Shown piece after piece: positions 1 through 10,497 of a stretch of DNA of 64,000 nucleotides. Both the position numbers and the translations under genes were made by a program. Under the pieces are notes generated by a model. That model worked only from the letters and a program-made list of their open reading frames with translations. It ran no database searches and was not told the DNA's origin. This DNA comes from Caprella mutica. Its lineage: Eukaryota; Arthropoda; Malacostraca; Amphipoda; Caprellidae. The first letter of the stretch is position 1, and each line of letters opens with the position of its first letter. The DNA lies in contig CANNZV010001167.1 of the NCBI GenBank assembly GCA_947561585.1, positions 1 to 64,000 of the forward strand. Direction: 5' to 3'.

Positions 1-1110
1 GAATAAATCCTAGCAGTAATACTGGTATACCTTTCTGCAGTACATACCTTGGTATAAGTGTACCTTCTTCTTAGTTGAAGATAAGTGGCGTTTGTTTATC
101 AAAAACTTTGCAACTGGAATCTTCTTAACTGAAGAATTACAACGATGTTTAGTTTCTTATCGGAGATTGAAGTAAGAACGGAGACGAACTTAGTGTCTGA
201 AAAAGAAGAAGCTTTTAGTAAACAAAATAATTGAAAATATAGAGTAAAAATTAGATTGAAAACTATAACTAGTAGTGGAATAATAAAATTTTGAAATTGT
301 TTCAGTATGAGACCATGGAAAATTCGCCCACGGAAAATTCGTTCATTCGACGCAAAATAATGAACTTAAACGGACAAAAAAGGTGATGCCTAAAAGTTTT
401 GATATAAAGTAGTTTAATGTATATAATAATAATATAGGCATATGCTATGTACTCAGTTTATATTCCTTGTTTTATCCATTATCATGATTGTTTGAAAAAG
501 TACACTTGTAAATTATCTCTGTTCATCCTATGCTAACTTAAATAGAGTCGAAACATCAATGAGTCTCAGAAGTTAACGGATGTACAGAATCTAGTCACCA
601 GTAAGTACGAAAATTTCAACACGACGCAATTGGATATTTACTCCCAAGTTAAATATTTTTAGAAATCATCATTGATACAAACAGCTGCAACTTTTTAGTT
701 GTAACAATAGCACCGTTGTAGTCAACGAATCAACAGTCCTATATCGTAAATGAACTGAAACCCATATCTTTGAACCGTGGCCTGTAAATTCCACCGCAGA
801 AAATTCCACCAGGAAGATTGCACCAGCGTTAAATGCAGGATGAGGAAAATTCCACCGTGGAAGATTCCACCATTTTGAAATAACTATACGAATGAACAGC
901 ATAAATAAGCAGTTTATTCCAAAATGTATTTCTAAGTCTAGGTAATTGATAATTACAATATTAAAAATGAACAAATCTTCCTTTTAAATATAAAGCAATT
1001 AACAATCCGGCCATCATATAGGAATTAATATTTAACTGGTTAAACGGGACAGATATGACGCTGGTATTGGAACATCAACCTGTGGCAACACTGATAAATT
1101 TAGCTTGTTG
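1..1110. other. Non-coding 5' part of unit with phrase-like repeats
   Basis: No gene is recognised. Two clusters of short degenerate repeats stand out: at 311-352 around the core GGAAAATTCG, and at 775-873 around AAATTCCACCG or GAAGATTCCACC. The same clusters occur in B (about 20071-20170) and C (about 48775-48873). A 101-codon minus-strand open frame crosses the second cluster, but it has no recognisable domain. Confidence 0.55.
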
Positions 1111-3093
1111 TTATTCTGACAGTAGCAGGTTTCATAGAAAAATTTAAGGCTTAGACGAATTTTTTCAGGTTTCAAAGAACGGTTGTGGGTTTGGCAGAAC
1201 AATTTCAGGTTTGATCCAACTCTTGTTAGTTTTAGACGAAGGAAATGGGTTCAGTCGAATGACGTCATTGGATTAATGTTGTGTTCTGATACTTAAGGTT
1301 TGAACGAGAGAAAAGTGAGTTGCCAATTCGTATTATTAAGATGCCAAGTACTGAATTATTAATCCAGATGGTTGTATTAGTATATGTTGCCATATAGGAA
1401 GTGTTTTATTCATTGGAAATGTGGTTAACCGTTACTATATCGTGCATTAGACAAATTTTAATAGATTTAGAAGTATAAGAGATTCCTCTCTTCTATAAAT
1501 GAGAGCAGTGTGATAGACTCCTCTCTTCTATGAATAAGAGGAGTGTGATAGACTCCTCTCTTCTAGAAATGAGAGGAGTGTGAGACTCCTCTCTTCTATA
1601 ATTTAGAGGAGTGTGATAGACTCCTCTCTTTTAGAAATGAGAGGAGTGTGAGACTTCTCTCTTCTATAAATGAGAGGAGTGTGATAGACTCCTCTCTTCT
1701 AGAAATGAGAGGAGTGTGAGACTCATCTCTTCTATAATTGAGAGGAGTGTGATAGACTCCTCTCATCTATGAATGAGAGGAGTGTATTAGACTCCTCTCT
1801 TCTATAAATGAGAGGAGTGTAATAGACTCCTCTCTTCTATAAAAGAGAGGAGTGTGAGTGACTCCTCTCTTCTATAAATGAGAGGAGAGTGAGAGACTCC
1901 TCTCTTCTATGAATGAGAGGAGTGTGAGAGACTCCTCTCTTCTAGAAATGAGAAGATTGTGAATAACTCCTCTCTTCTATAAATGAGAGGAGTGTGAAAG
2001 ACTCCTCTCTTCCATAAATGAGAGGAGTTTGAGAGACTCCTCTCTTTTTTAAATAAAAGGAGTGTGTCTCCTCTCTTATAGAACTCTGAATCCATATTCA
2101 TTCGCATCTTCTGTTGCAACATAATTGGGTTTGGCAGAATGAAACTTCTTCTTTGCTATTAAAAATTATTTAAGCCTGTGAGTGGAAATTTTTTTTTATT
2201 TGTATCATGAACATTTCATAAGGATCCGGTATTGAATACTTTTTGAAATAAAATTTACCATTAAATGTCACATGTCATCGCATTCTCTTAAACGGGTTTA
2301 GACGAAAACAATTGCCGCTTCCTGTCAAACCTCTATATTCATATAAGATGACTTCATGCAGTTTTTGAACTTCGATCGGCTTAATTCAATATTTTTTGTG
2401 TTCATTAATGTGTACTTATGCTTATACGATGCTTCAAACAAGTGCTCAATCTCTTATTGGAGCTTAATTCAGTTGAGAATCCCTGATTCGGCCAAACCTA
2501 ATTTTGTTGTAAAAATTGATATCTGATTGAGAAATTAAAAGAATTCCTACGTTGAAAGTGTAAAGCCCATGTACTTGAAACTTTAACAAAACTTGTATCA
2601 TGGAGTAATCTAGTATAGATAAATATTTCATGGCATTCCATGGCTTCCCTTTCGAAATATTCACAAAATATCAAAAAGTTCAAATCACTCTTCCAGGTGA
2701 AGATAGAAGCCAAGAGAAGGCCTAATAATGTTAGATCACATTTTTTGGAAAAATTGAGATCAATTAAAAAGCTTCTGATATATAATGATATGTAAAGTGT
2801 TACCTAATTATGAATATAAAGAAAAGAGAGCTCTATCTATGTACCATACGTGTTTTTGAGGGCTTTTTATAACGAAGTTCTAAGAGGGAAAATAGGTTTA
2901 GCCGAAAATTCATTTTAGAATTGCTTAAAATGATATAATAGAAGGTGAAGCGTCGCAAATTTCATATAATATTATATATCTTAACTCATTCTATCAAGTG
3001 ACACAAACAACACCTCACTAGAATAAGTTTTTAAGGTACTTATCGCTCCATTTATTAAATTCGTCCAGACCCACCATTTTGTCAGAGTCTGTT
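1111..3093. mobile_element. Copy A-specific ~2 kb insertion with phrase repeats at both ends
   Basis: B and C read straight through this point with a single TGTTGT, while in A that hexamer lies at both edges, as expected of a target duplication. The ends are loosely inverted: the left reads ATTCTGACA and the right, on the other strand, ACTCTGACA. Inward of each end lie inverted-orientation copies of a ~20-bp phrase of the type GGTTTAGACGAATTT (1140-1260 left, near 3050 right, others at 2294 and 2893). There is no transposase, so it would be non-autonomous. The alternative is a deletion in B and C through the hexamer. Confidence 0.6.
1470..2085. repeat. Tandem ~36-bp palindromic repeat array
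   Basis: About 17 head-to-tail units of the pattern ACTCCTCTC, a ~10-base AT-rich loop, GAGAGGAGT, then GTGATAG. Each unit is itself an inverted repeat, so either strand can fold into a row of ~9-bp hairpins. The array is present only in copy A, inside its 2 kb insertion. There are no unique spacers, so it is not a CRISPR array. Confidence 0.88.
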
Positions 3094-4229
3094 GTCAAAA
3101 GAAACACTAAGTTCAGATTTTGATGTTTGATAAAAAATATATTATTTTAGGTTTCATTATTGAAAAGGTTAATATTAAGCAGCAATATGACAAGCGTGTT
3201 TTTAGTGTCTATTTCTTTGGAGTCAATTTAAATCAGAGACCTGCTGAACCGAATTTATATTAAGATGCTGCATATCAAGAGAAACCATATGCGTGTTATG
3301 ATTTATATATCTTATGTTAGTTCTGAAGTTATGATTTTTAACGGTGTGTCTGTGGTTTCACATCGGAGTTAGTTAATGTACCGCAATTTACCTGCTTAAT
3401 TACCTCTATTTTCTAAATTTAGTTGAAACACATTATCTTTAAAATTTATCCTGTAATAGTTTCAATAGAGATTATTATACAGTTTCAGAAAGTTTCATAT
3501 TGGTAAAATATCTTTTTTATATTAAAATATATCGATACTAATTAATCATTTTATTTCAGTACGTGTCAAATTTATTCTTTGATTCCCCCTATTATTTTCG
3601 CTGATTTAAATTTAAATATATATTGGTACATTTAAAAACTAGGGTGATAGATAATATATATAAAATAAAATTTATATTACAAACATAATATAATCCCTAA
3701 TTTCAGTTTCATCATATATATGTTTGAAGGAGAATCAAACGGAATCTTGAATGTTGGTCAGTGGAACTTTATTGTTGAATTTACACTATTATATTTTTTT
3801 CATAAATTGAATTAATTCATATTTTAAAGATTGATAGATCTGTCTATTATTTCGTATGTTCTCCTTAGCTTATCTTTTCGGCCTTCACCCTCCATATTTA
3901 TGAGCTACCTAAACAAAGAAAAGGGATGGCGTATATCTGACTAATACAAAACTATGACAAAACTGATACTAATATCATAATTGGCTACCTAAACCGTTAC
4001 CTATAAAACTTGTAAAAGTTTAAAAGTTCTAAACAATAAATAGATTCTTAGTAAACCTTCCTTGCTTAATCTATCAAAAAAAAAATCAATATTAAAAAAC
4101 TGATAATAAAAGAAGATACGTAATACTATAATGTATATTCATTCATTCCAAACAAGAAATAACTAGTCTAATTTTTTCAATGGTTTACTTGAAAAAAAAA
4201 AATTAAAAATGAAATGTTATAAATTATTA
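2086..4229. other. AT-rich non-coding DNA, right part of insertion and shared flank
   Basis: From 2086 to 3093 this belongs to the A-specific insertion. From 3094 onward it matches B (20413-21545) and C (49115-50256). Nothing coding was recognised; the short open frames around 2464-2713 have no family features. Confidence 0.5.
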
Positions 4230-6003
4230 TAAGAAAATAAAACACAAAACAAGAAACAATTGGTCAAGAAAGGGAAACACAGAACTTGTTAATATAGAAC
4301 ATGAAAAAAAAAACAGAACAAAAAATAGAACAAAAAAATACAGAACAAGAAAAGAAAACCGAACAAAAACTACGGAATAAGAAAATACAGAAAAAAAAGG
4401 AAACACAGAACAAGAAAATACAGAACAAGAAAAGAAAAACGAAGAACAAGAAAATGCAAAAATAGAAAAGAAAACAAAGAACAAGAAAATACAGAACAAG
4501 AAAATAAAACAAAAAACAAAAAAATACAAATAAAAAAAAAGAACAAGAAAAGGAAACACAGAACAAAAAATACAGAACAAGAAAAGAAAACAAAGAACAA
4601 GAAAATACAGAACAAGAAAAGAAAACACAGAACAAGAAAATATAACACAGAACAAGAATATATAACACAGAACGGGAAAATACAATACAAGAAAATAAAA
4701 CACAGAACGAGAAATTACAGAACAAGAAAACAAAAAACACAGAACCAAAAAGTGTAGAACAAGAAAACAAAACATAGAACAAGAAATACAGAACAAAAAA
4801 TAAAAAAAAAAACAAGAAAAGAAAACAAAGAACAAAAATATACAGAACAAGAAAAAAACACAGAACGAGAAAATACATAACAAGGAAAGAAAATACAAAA
4901 CAGAAAGATACAGAACAAGAAGGGAAAACACAGAACAAAAATATACAGAACAAGAAGGGAAAAAGCAGAACAAGAAAACCCAGGACAAGAAAATATAGAA
5001 CAAGAAAAGATAACACAGAACAAAAAAGAAAACAAAGGACAAGAAAATACAGAACAAGAAAAGATAACAAGGAACAAAAAAAGAAAACGAAGGACAAGAA
5101 AATACAGAACAGGAAGAGAAAACACAGAAAAAGAAAATACATAAGATGGAAAGGAAATACAGAACAAGAAGGGAAAAACAGAACAAGGAAAGAAAACACA
5201 GAACAAGAAAATACAGAACAGGAAAGAAAACACAGAACAAGAAAATACAGAACAGGAAAGGAAAACACAGAACAAAAAAATACAGAACAAGAAAAGAAAA
5301 CTCAGAACAAGAAAATACAGAACAGGAAAGGAAAACACAGAACAAGAAAATACAGAACAGGAAAGGAAAACACAGAACAAGAAAATACAGAACAGGAAAG
5401 GAAAACACAGAGCAAAAAAATACAGAACAAGGAAAGAAAACACAGAACAAGAAAATACAGAACAGGAAAGGAAAACACAGAACAAGAAAATACAGAACAA
5501 GGAAAGAAAACACAGAACAAGAAAATACAGAACTAAAAAAGGAAACACAGAACAAGAAAATGCAAAAAAAGAAAAGAAAACACAACAAAAAATTCAGAAC
5601 AAGAAAAGAAAACACAGAAAAAGAAAATACAGAACAAGAAAAGCAAACAAAGAACAAAAAATACAGAATAAGAAAAGAAAACACAGAACAAAAAATACAG
5701 AATAAGAAATGAAAACACAGAACAAGAAAAGAAAACAAAGAACAAAATATACAGAACAAGAGAAGAAAACAAAGAACAAAAAATACAGAACAAGAAAAGA
5801 AAACAAAGAATAAAAAAATGCAGAACAAGAAAAGAAAACGAAGAACAAAAAAGTACAGAATAAGAAAAGAAAACACAGAACAAAAAATACTGAACAAGAA
5901 AAGAAAACAAAGAACAAAAAATACAGAACAAGAAAAGAAAACAAAGATCAAAAAATACAGAACAAGAAAAGAAAACAAAGAACAAAAAAATGCACAACAA
6001 GAT
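4230..6003. repeat. AG-rich minisatellite array, copy A
   Basis: A dense array of 15-21 base variants built from ACAGAAC, AAGAAAAG and AAAACA. Monomer variants are interleaved and no constant higher-order period is obvious by eye. Because the plus strand almost never contains TTA, CTA or TCA, the minus strand shows very long open frames rich in Phe, Leu, Cys and Ser. These are compositional and not genes. The right end is truncated relative to B: the array stops in ACAACAAGA and runs directly into the intronic sequence of the next block. Confidence 0.92.
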
Positions 6004-6004
6004 T
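6003..6004. other. Deletion junction in copy A
   Basis: In A the array unit ACAACAAGA is joined to TTCATAAATTATTTT. In B these two sequences lie about 2.9 kb apart (near 23114 and 26051). The junction carries only one or two bases of homology, consistent with an end-joining deletion. The event removed the right third of the array and the whole stretch corresponding to 23959-26049. Confidence 0.8.
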
Positions 6005-6134
6005 CATAAATTATTTTATTATGTAACTGTTTTACTAACGCATTTTCATTTGTACTGAGATTAAATTTTCTATCTGTACAGTGGTATCACATCTGTATAC
6101 ATTTATTTATTTGTGATGGGATGAGAGGTCTTAC

Positions 6135-6218
6135 CTCTCCCTGAAGTGCTTAGTTTCGCATCAGAAGAACTAGCGCCATCTAGGCTGTCACTTGGTGTGC
6201 ATATGGCAGAAGGAATTT
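6135..6218 (-). CDS. Candidate 84-nt microexon, copy A
   Basis: On the minus strand a pyrimidine-rich tract ending in TTTCTGTTTCAG precedes 84 bases that end at AGAG followed by the donor GTAAGACC. Only one frame is open: two leading bases, 27 codons, one trailing base (phase 1 on both sides). It encodes a Ser-rich stretch starting IPSAICTPSDS and ending KLSTSGR. Its phases match the exon-like block at 6471-6599, so the two would splice in frame. The product is not recognised. The downstream exon of this gene is missing from copy A, probably lost with the deletion at 6003. Confidence 0.45.
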
Positions 6219-6470
6219 CTGAAACAGAAAAAGAGTAAATGAAGAAATAGTGATAATTTTTGAAAATGGAATCAAACTATAATAAGTTAGACAGAATTAT
6301 AGCTATTAAACGGTATCTACATTCGAACTAGAAATAATGTAACAGAAGATTCGATACTGAATTTCCTTCTACAAACTAGTACAATAATAATACCATAATA
6401 TATCTGGTTCTTCATTACCAGTTTTTTGTCAGTAATTTCAGTTACTAATAACTGATGGTAATTTACTCAC

Positions 6471-6599
6471 CCCCTACATCGGTACTTTCCTCCGTTCAAG
6501 TACCTAGAGGAACCGGTTCATCACCTGTAAAGCAACTACAGTTGGTAAAGATGTCAAAGAGCTGGTACTCTGATCCTTCGAATGAGACCTCAATGGTAC
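6471..6599 (-). pseudogene. Candidate 129-nt exon with in-frame TGA, copy A
   Basis: On the minus strand an acceptor, CGTTTCTGTAG, precedes 129 bases followed by the donor GTGAGTAAAT. In the frame that splices to the 84-nt exon (phase 1 both sides) the block is open except for one TGA near 6494-6496. It would read TIEVSFEGSEYQLF and then a Cys-containing stretch (NCSCF). Copy B has TGG at the same codon, so the stop is either a recent change in A and C or was repaired in B. An alternative donor at GTGATGAACC after 75 bases would avoid the stop. No domain is recognised. Confidence 0.4.
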
Positions 6600-6707
6600 C
6601 TACAGAAACGATAGATAAACTGAAAAATAAACAAAAACACTTACATAGGGTAAAGACACAATAACAGATATGACACGGTAGGTGATAGCAAGTTACAAAT
6701 AGATTTT

Positions 6708-6896
6708 CAGTTTTTGGTAGGAAGTAACTAGGAAGGATCTTTCAGTGTACCGTGTACTGGTTAGAAAGGATTTGTTTCAGTGTACCGTGTAGTGGCTAGG
6801 AAGGATTTGTTTCATTTCCCACGTCATTCAATTTAATTGTCACAGTACACTGATTACTGAAGAGATTCTTTCTAACCACTTCCTATCGAAAACTGG
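6708..6896. repeat. Inverted-repeat (MITE-like) block upstream of gag, copy A
   Basis: The arm at 6708-6755 pairs with 6841-6896 (shared cores TAGGAAGT, AAGGATCT/AAGAATCT, TTCAGT, GTGTAC). Between them the arm sequence occurs again in tandem as two ~38-bp units around CAGTGTACCGTGTA. The same block is at 34933-35121 (B) and 58376-58564 (C). It may be a separate foldback insertion or part of an LTR. Confidence 0.6.
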
Positions 6897-6899
6897 ATA

Positions 6900-7151
6900 T
6901 TATATACTCATATATACATTTATTAAAATTAACTCATTATCTTCTAGTTAATTCATCCTATTTACTCTCTAGGAAATTGATAGACCAAGTATCCTCAAAG
7001 TTTATGTCATGCTAGTTTTATACCCATATTGTCAGTCTGAATTCCGATATAGTACAGTGATCAATAACTGTGTGTTTTCCTACCCTGACCTATTAGAGTT
7101 TTACTATACCTTGTGAATACATAACATTGGCGACAAGATAAAGAGCTCACA
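6900..7151 (+). mobile_element. Gypsy-like leader with primer-binding-like site, copy A
   Basis: TGGCGACAAGATAAAGAG at 7128-7145 lies 24 bases before the gag ATG, at the position expected of a primer-binding site just after a 5' LTR. It begins with the TGG required to pair a tRNA CCA end. No LTR pair can be shown because the element is truncated after gag. Equivalent sites are at 35353 and 58796. Confidence 0.45.
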
Positions 7152-7724
7152 ATGCCTAAAATCGGTTCCATATCCGAATTCAACCATCAGTGTGCGATTT
7201 TAAAATTTATGTTGAAACGCTACGCGTATTCTTCGATGCTTATTCGATTGAAGAATCTAAGCAAGTGCCTGTTTTATTAACACTTATTGGCGAAAAGTGT
7301 TATGGTGTGCTGAGAGATTTAGTATCTCCTGCTCTTCCAGCAAGCAAGACATTTGATCAGATAGTTAACAGTTCTGACAAATTACTATTCACCAGCTAAA
7401 AGTGAAATAGCTGAGCGCTTCAATTTTTTGAGAAGAAGGCAGGGTAGTGGTGAATCTATAGCGGAATATGTTGCAGGTTTAAAAAAGTTAGTTGCTAGCT
7501 GCAATAACGGTACGTTCCTAGACAATGCACTTCGAGATAAATTTGTTGAAGGCATTGCAGACGTCAGAATCCAGCGTGAACTACTACAGAAAGAAACCTT
7601 AAATTTTACTTCAGCTGTTAAAATTGCATGGTCATTCGAACTAACTAATAAGACTGCGAATGAGCTGAAACACGGAATTGAAGAGTTTTCAGTTATGAAG
7701 ATTAATGCTAGTAAAGATAATTAA
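7152..7724 (+). pseudogene. Gypsy-like retrotransposon gag, frameshifted, copy A
   Basis: Three frames are needed to read the protein: a short start (MPKIGSISEFN), a middle part from about 7190 to 7395 (DFKIYVETLRVFFDAY, VLLTLIGEKCYGVLRDL), and a third part from about 7385 to 7724 (RRRQGSGESIAEYVAGLKK, NALRDKFVEGIAD). This order and these motifs match the capsid region of Ty3/gypsy gag proteins common in insects. At least two frameshifts separate the parts. The zinc knuckle, protease and polymerase that should follow are absent; the sequence passes into minisatellites. Confidence 0.85.
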
Positions 7725-7775
7725 TGACCTAAATTCAATAATCGACCGGAGAAACCCACTAAGCAACGGTGCACG

Positions 7776-7881
7776 GCGAATTGCCACTGGGTGAACTGTC
7801 CATGTGAGTGAATTGCCACCGGGTGAACTGCCCATGAGGGTGAATCACAACTGGGTGAATTACCACTGGGTGAACCACTCT
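7776..7881. repeat. GGGTGAATTGCCAC minisatellite, copy A
   Basis: About six degenerate units of 15-19 bases around GGGTGAA(T/C)TGCCAC. Equivalent positions are about 35999-36104 (B) and 59445-59550 (C). Confidence 0.75.
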
Positions 7882-7982
7882 CACTAACTGCATCACTACG
7901 TACACGAGATGAACAAAACACACACTCGCCCCGTGTGTTTAGGTGTACACCCCCCCCCCCCCTCCTAATATAAGCGTGAACC

Positions 7983-8115
7983 GAGAATTGGGCCTGCCGA
8001 CAGTTGGGCCCAGGACAATTGGGCACGCCGACAGTTGGGCCCAGGACAATTGGGCATGCTGACAGTTGGGCCCAGGAGGACAATTAGGCCAACGACAATC
8101 GGGCCCCAAGACAAT
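7983..8115. repeat. GACAATTGGGCC minisatellite, copy A
   Basis: Alternating GACAGTTGGGCCCA and GGACAATTGGGCA units with a ~34-bp period, three full periods plus degenerate ends. It is preceded at about 7950 by a run of about 14 C. GC-rich against an AT-rich background. A 120-codon minus-strand frame across this region is a repeat artefact. Equivalent blocks are at about 36207-36338 (B) and 59652-59784 (C). Confidence 0.8.
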
Positions 8116-8492
8116 TATATTATTTACCCATTTTGTAAAGAGTCTACTGTATTAACTTAATTAAAGACCATTTACTATTGTAATAACTAGGGATGCGATA
8201 TTATGCATTTTGCATAAAAAAATAGTCTGGAGCTAATTAAAATAAATAATATTCTTTATATGAGAAAATATTCTCGTAATGAATTTTTTTTTAATTGAAC
8301 ATGTTATTTTCATGAATAAATACTATTATTCTTTTAAACTACTATAAGTTTTCTGTTCTGAGATGGGTCATATAAGAAACAAATTTCATAGTTACAGTAC
8401 TCCTGTAAAGTGAATGAGTTAGGTTGTAGCCAATAGAAAGTAAGAATGTAACTATTTTAGATGAAGAACAAAAGAAAATAAGATTGTGGGTA

Positions 8493-8590
8493 CAGCAAAA
8501 CCTCGTAGTAGACCAGAGTTACGTTCCAAGTTTGTTTGGTCTAGTAAGAAACTCTACTTATTAGTTTCCTACTATACCAAAATCGTTTTC
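8493..8590. other. Hairpin with pogo-like end sequence, copy A
   Basis: A 19-base arm (TTTGGTCTAGTAAGAAACT, 8535-8553) and a 19-base arm ending CTATACCAAA (8563-8581) form a long hairpin with a 9-base loop. About 40 bases upstream the sequence TACAGCAAAACCTCG followed by GTTCCAA resembles the ends of pogo-type mariner elements. No matching far end was found. B (36757-36803) pairs slightly better because it reads CTAGACC in the right arm; C is at 60203-60249. Confidence 0.5.
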
Positions 8591-9943
8591 TTTAAAATTA
8601 AAGCGGTGACTTTAACATTTCGATAGCTTTATTTTTTTATGAAAACTTTAATGCAAAATTAATGGTGACTAACATACCAATTTTGATGGGAAACAAATTT
8701 AGAAACGGTATGATTTTTTTGGCTTCAATTAAAGTGAATATAATATTTTTTTCAATTAAATAATCATTTTATGAAATTAGAATAGTCTTCATTGTATCTA
8801 GTTTTCTATAACCATTCACATCAATTTTTTTAGCACAGACTTTACAATCAAATCTGAAACTAATGACAAATCTAAGAAGTACTGCGACGCCCCATTAGTT
8901 CGACAGTTACATCTTTTTCTGTTATTTCTCGTTTTATTTTTTTGATTAAAATTAAAATTATCAAAATAGATATACGCAATTAATAAATAACCCATACATA
9001 TAACGAAATGATTTTATTTAGTTTACATTTCTCTCTCATTTTACATAATTTCTTATATAAATTGGATGATGCAATTATTCATAAGATTTCATTTAATATA
9101 GTTTGTTGTATCCGCTAGTTTGTTGTACAGGCATCACCACGCTTCAATTACCTTATCACAACTCAGTTTAATTAACAAACGGTAACCAAAGCGAAGAAAT
9201 GTTTTTTATAATTGTCACTCCTTTAATATATATCTCATTTTCTATTAGTTATGAGAGAAAATTTGCATTAGTACCTACTATATAACCCTATTATTAAACA
9301 GTGATTCAGTGTTTAAAGTTTAAAGCTGTAAACTTATTAAAGGTTTTAAAGTCCAACCATAGCTTTGCTTTCACAGAGTATAGGTGAGTAATTAATAGAC
9401 ACTTATATTTCCATAATTATTGTGTTACATTGAACAAACAGCAATTTTATGCTCTATAAAATATTTTTGGAAGAAGTTTACTAAGTTTCAAGTTATTAAT
9501 TGGTACGTTCTACATTTTCAGACACATCAGAAAAGAAAATATAGTATTTATAATTATTAATCAATTTCTAATCAAAGTGGTACCATGAATAGCAATTTAA
9601 ATAAAAGTTAAAAAAATTCCATTCAATCGATTCTCTATTATTATGAATTCGATCGAATTTTTTATACTCTGTCTTTCGACACGTTGTTTTACGATACTCT
9701 GTCCTAGTACCGTTGCTGATGATAGCACACACCGTGTCACCTCTCAGCCCTAAGTAAAGTTATAAAAGTTTGCATCATTTTCTTCAATTAATAACTCGTC
9801 TATGGTTGAATATACAACTCTGTGGAAAAAAAGTTAATAACCAAAATCTGCCGAAATTATCAACAACGAAAAATGAGTGTCAGTTACGTCTACCGTGTCC
9901 TGCTCGATGAAACTCATTATATGATTCATTTATCGTGATAATA
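8590..9943. other. AT-rich non-coding DNA with a shared short block, copy A
   Basis: No gene was recognised. At 9101-9135 the doubled motif TAGTTTGTTGTATC plus CTAGTTTGTTGTAC recurs in the foldback element interior at 31481-31514, showing that a fragment of a related element lies here. The same DNA is at 36811-38166 (B) and 60258-61612 (C). Confidence 0.45.
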
Positions 9944-10283
9944 ATGCATAAGGGAAAACTTCACCAATTGATGACTGAGCTTGGTTTGCCACCCTCTCAA
10001 AACTACTGATGTGAAGTTCATAGTTAAATATGTTGATGTGCTGGTACCATTTGCAATCGTGATTGCTCGTCGTAAAGGTGACAAGGACATTTTTATGGTG
10101 AATTTCTTCCAACTCAACTTATCAGAAAATGTTGAGAGACTTTTTTCTCCAGCTGGAATGACACTGGCACCAAAGAAATCTCCTCTATCAGACAAGACTT
10201 TCGAAAAATTAGCCTTAATTCTATCTAATGCTCTAAATAATCCTTTATTACAGATTTTTCCTTATATATTTTATTTCGATTAA
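9944..10283 (+). pseudogene. hAT transposase C-terminal relic, copy A
   Basis: Two overlapping frames are used. The first, starting at 9944, reads HQLMTELGLPPS and stops. The second, open from 9981 to 10283, reads TDVKFIVKYVDVLVPFAIVI and then ENVERLFSPAGMTLAPKKSP, LSDKTFEKLALILSNAL. The latter is the hAT dimerisation domain (ERLFS.AG....KR..LSD...EKL). The segment normally separating these two blocks is missing, so the relic has an internal deletion as well as a frameshift. The upstream catalytic region was not found. Confidence 0.8.
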
Positions 10284-10497
10284 TAGAGTTTTTTTTTTTG
10301 TTTGAATTCATCCTTTGGACACCATCCAATTACAAAAATTATATATATACTAGTCACGTAAATTTTGAGTAAGTAAACAACAGATATGTGAGTTGATTAT
10401 TTTTAATTCCCGATGGTTACAACAACTACCTGTGATAGTCAAAAACTCGTGATGGTTGAATCAAATAAATGTAATGGATAAAACAACTACAGAACAA

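Noticed and set aside
669..974. 101-codon minus-strand open frame, identical in all three copies (also 19967 and 48669)
   Set aside because: Identity is expected from the recent duplication. The frame crosses a phrase-repeat cluster and has no recognisable domain.
1470..2085. CRISPR-like palindromic repeats
   Set aside because: No spacers: the loop and linker are part of the repeated unit.
4227..5978. 583-codon minus-strand open frame (and similar long frames at 21544-23421, 50248-52577, and Lys/Glu-rich plus-strand frames)
   Set aside because: They are translations of the AG-rich minisatellite. Length follows from the absence of stop triplets in the repeat unit, and all frames are low complexity.
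6455..6664. 69-codon plus-strand open frame (also 26505 and 58123)
   Set aside because: Antisense to the better supported minus-strand exon with splice sites.
7721..8083. 120-codon minus-strand open frame (also 35944 and 59390)
   Set aside because: It is the translation of two minisatellites and a poly-C run.
9930..10195. Minus-strand open frames over the hAT relic
   Set aside because: The plus strand carries the hAT dimerisation motif; the minus frames are shadows.
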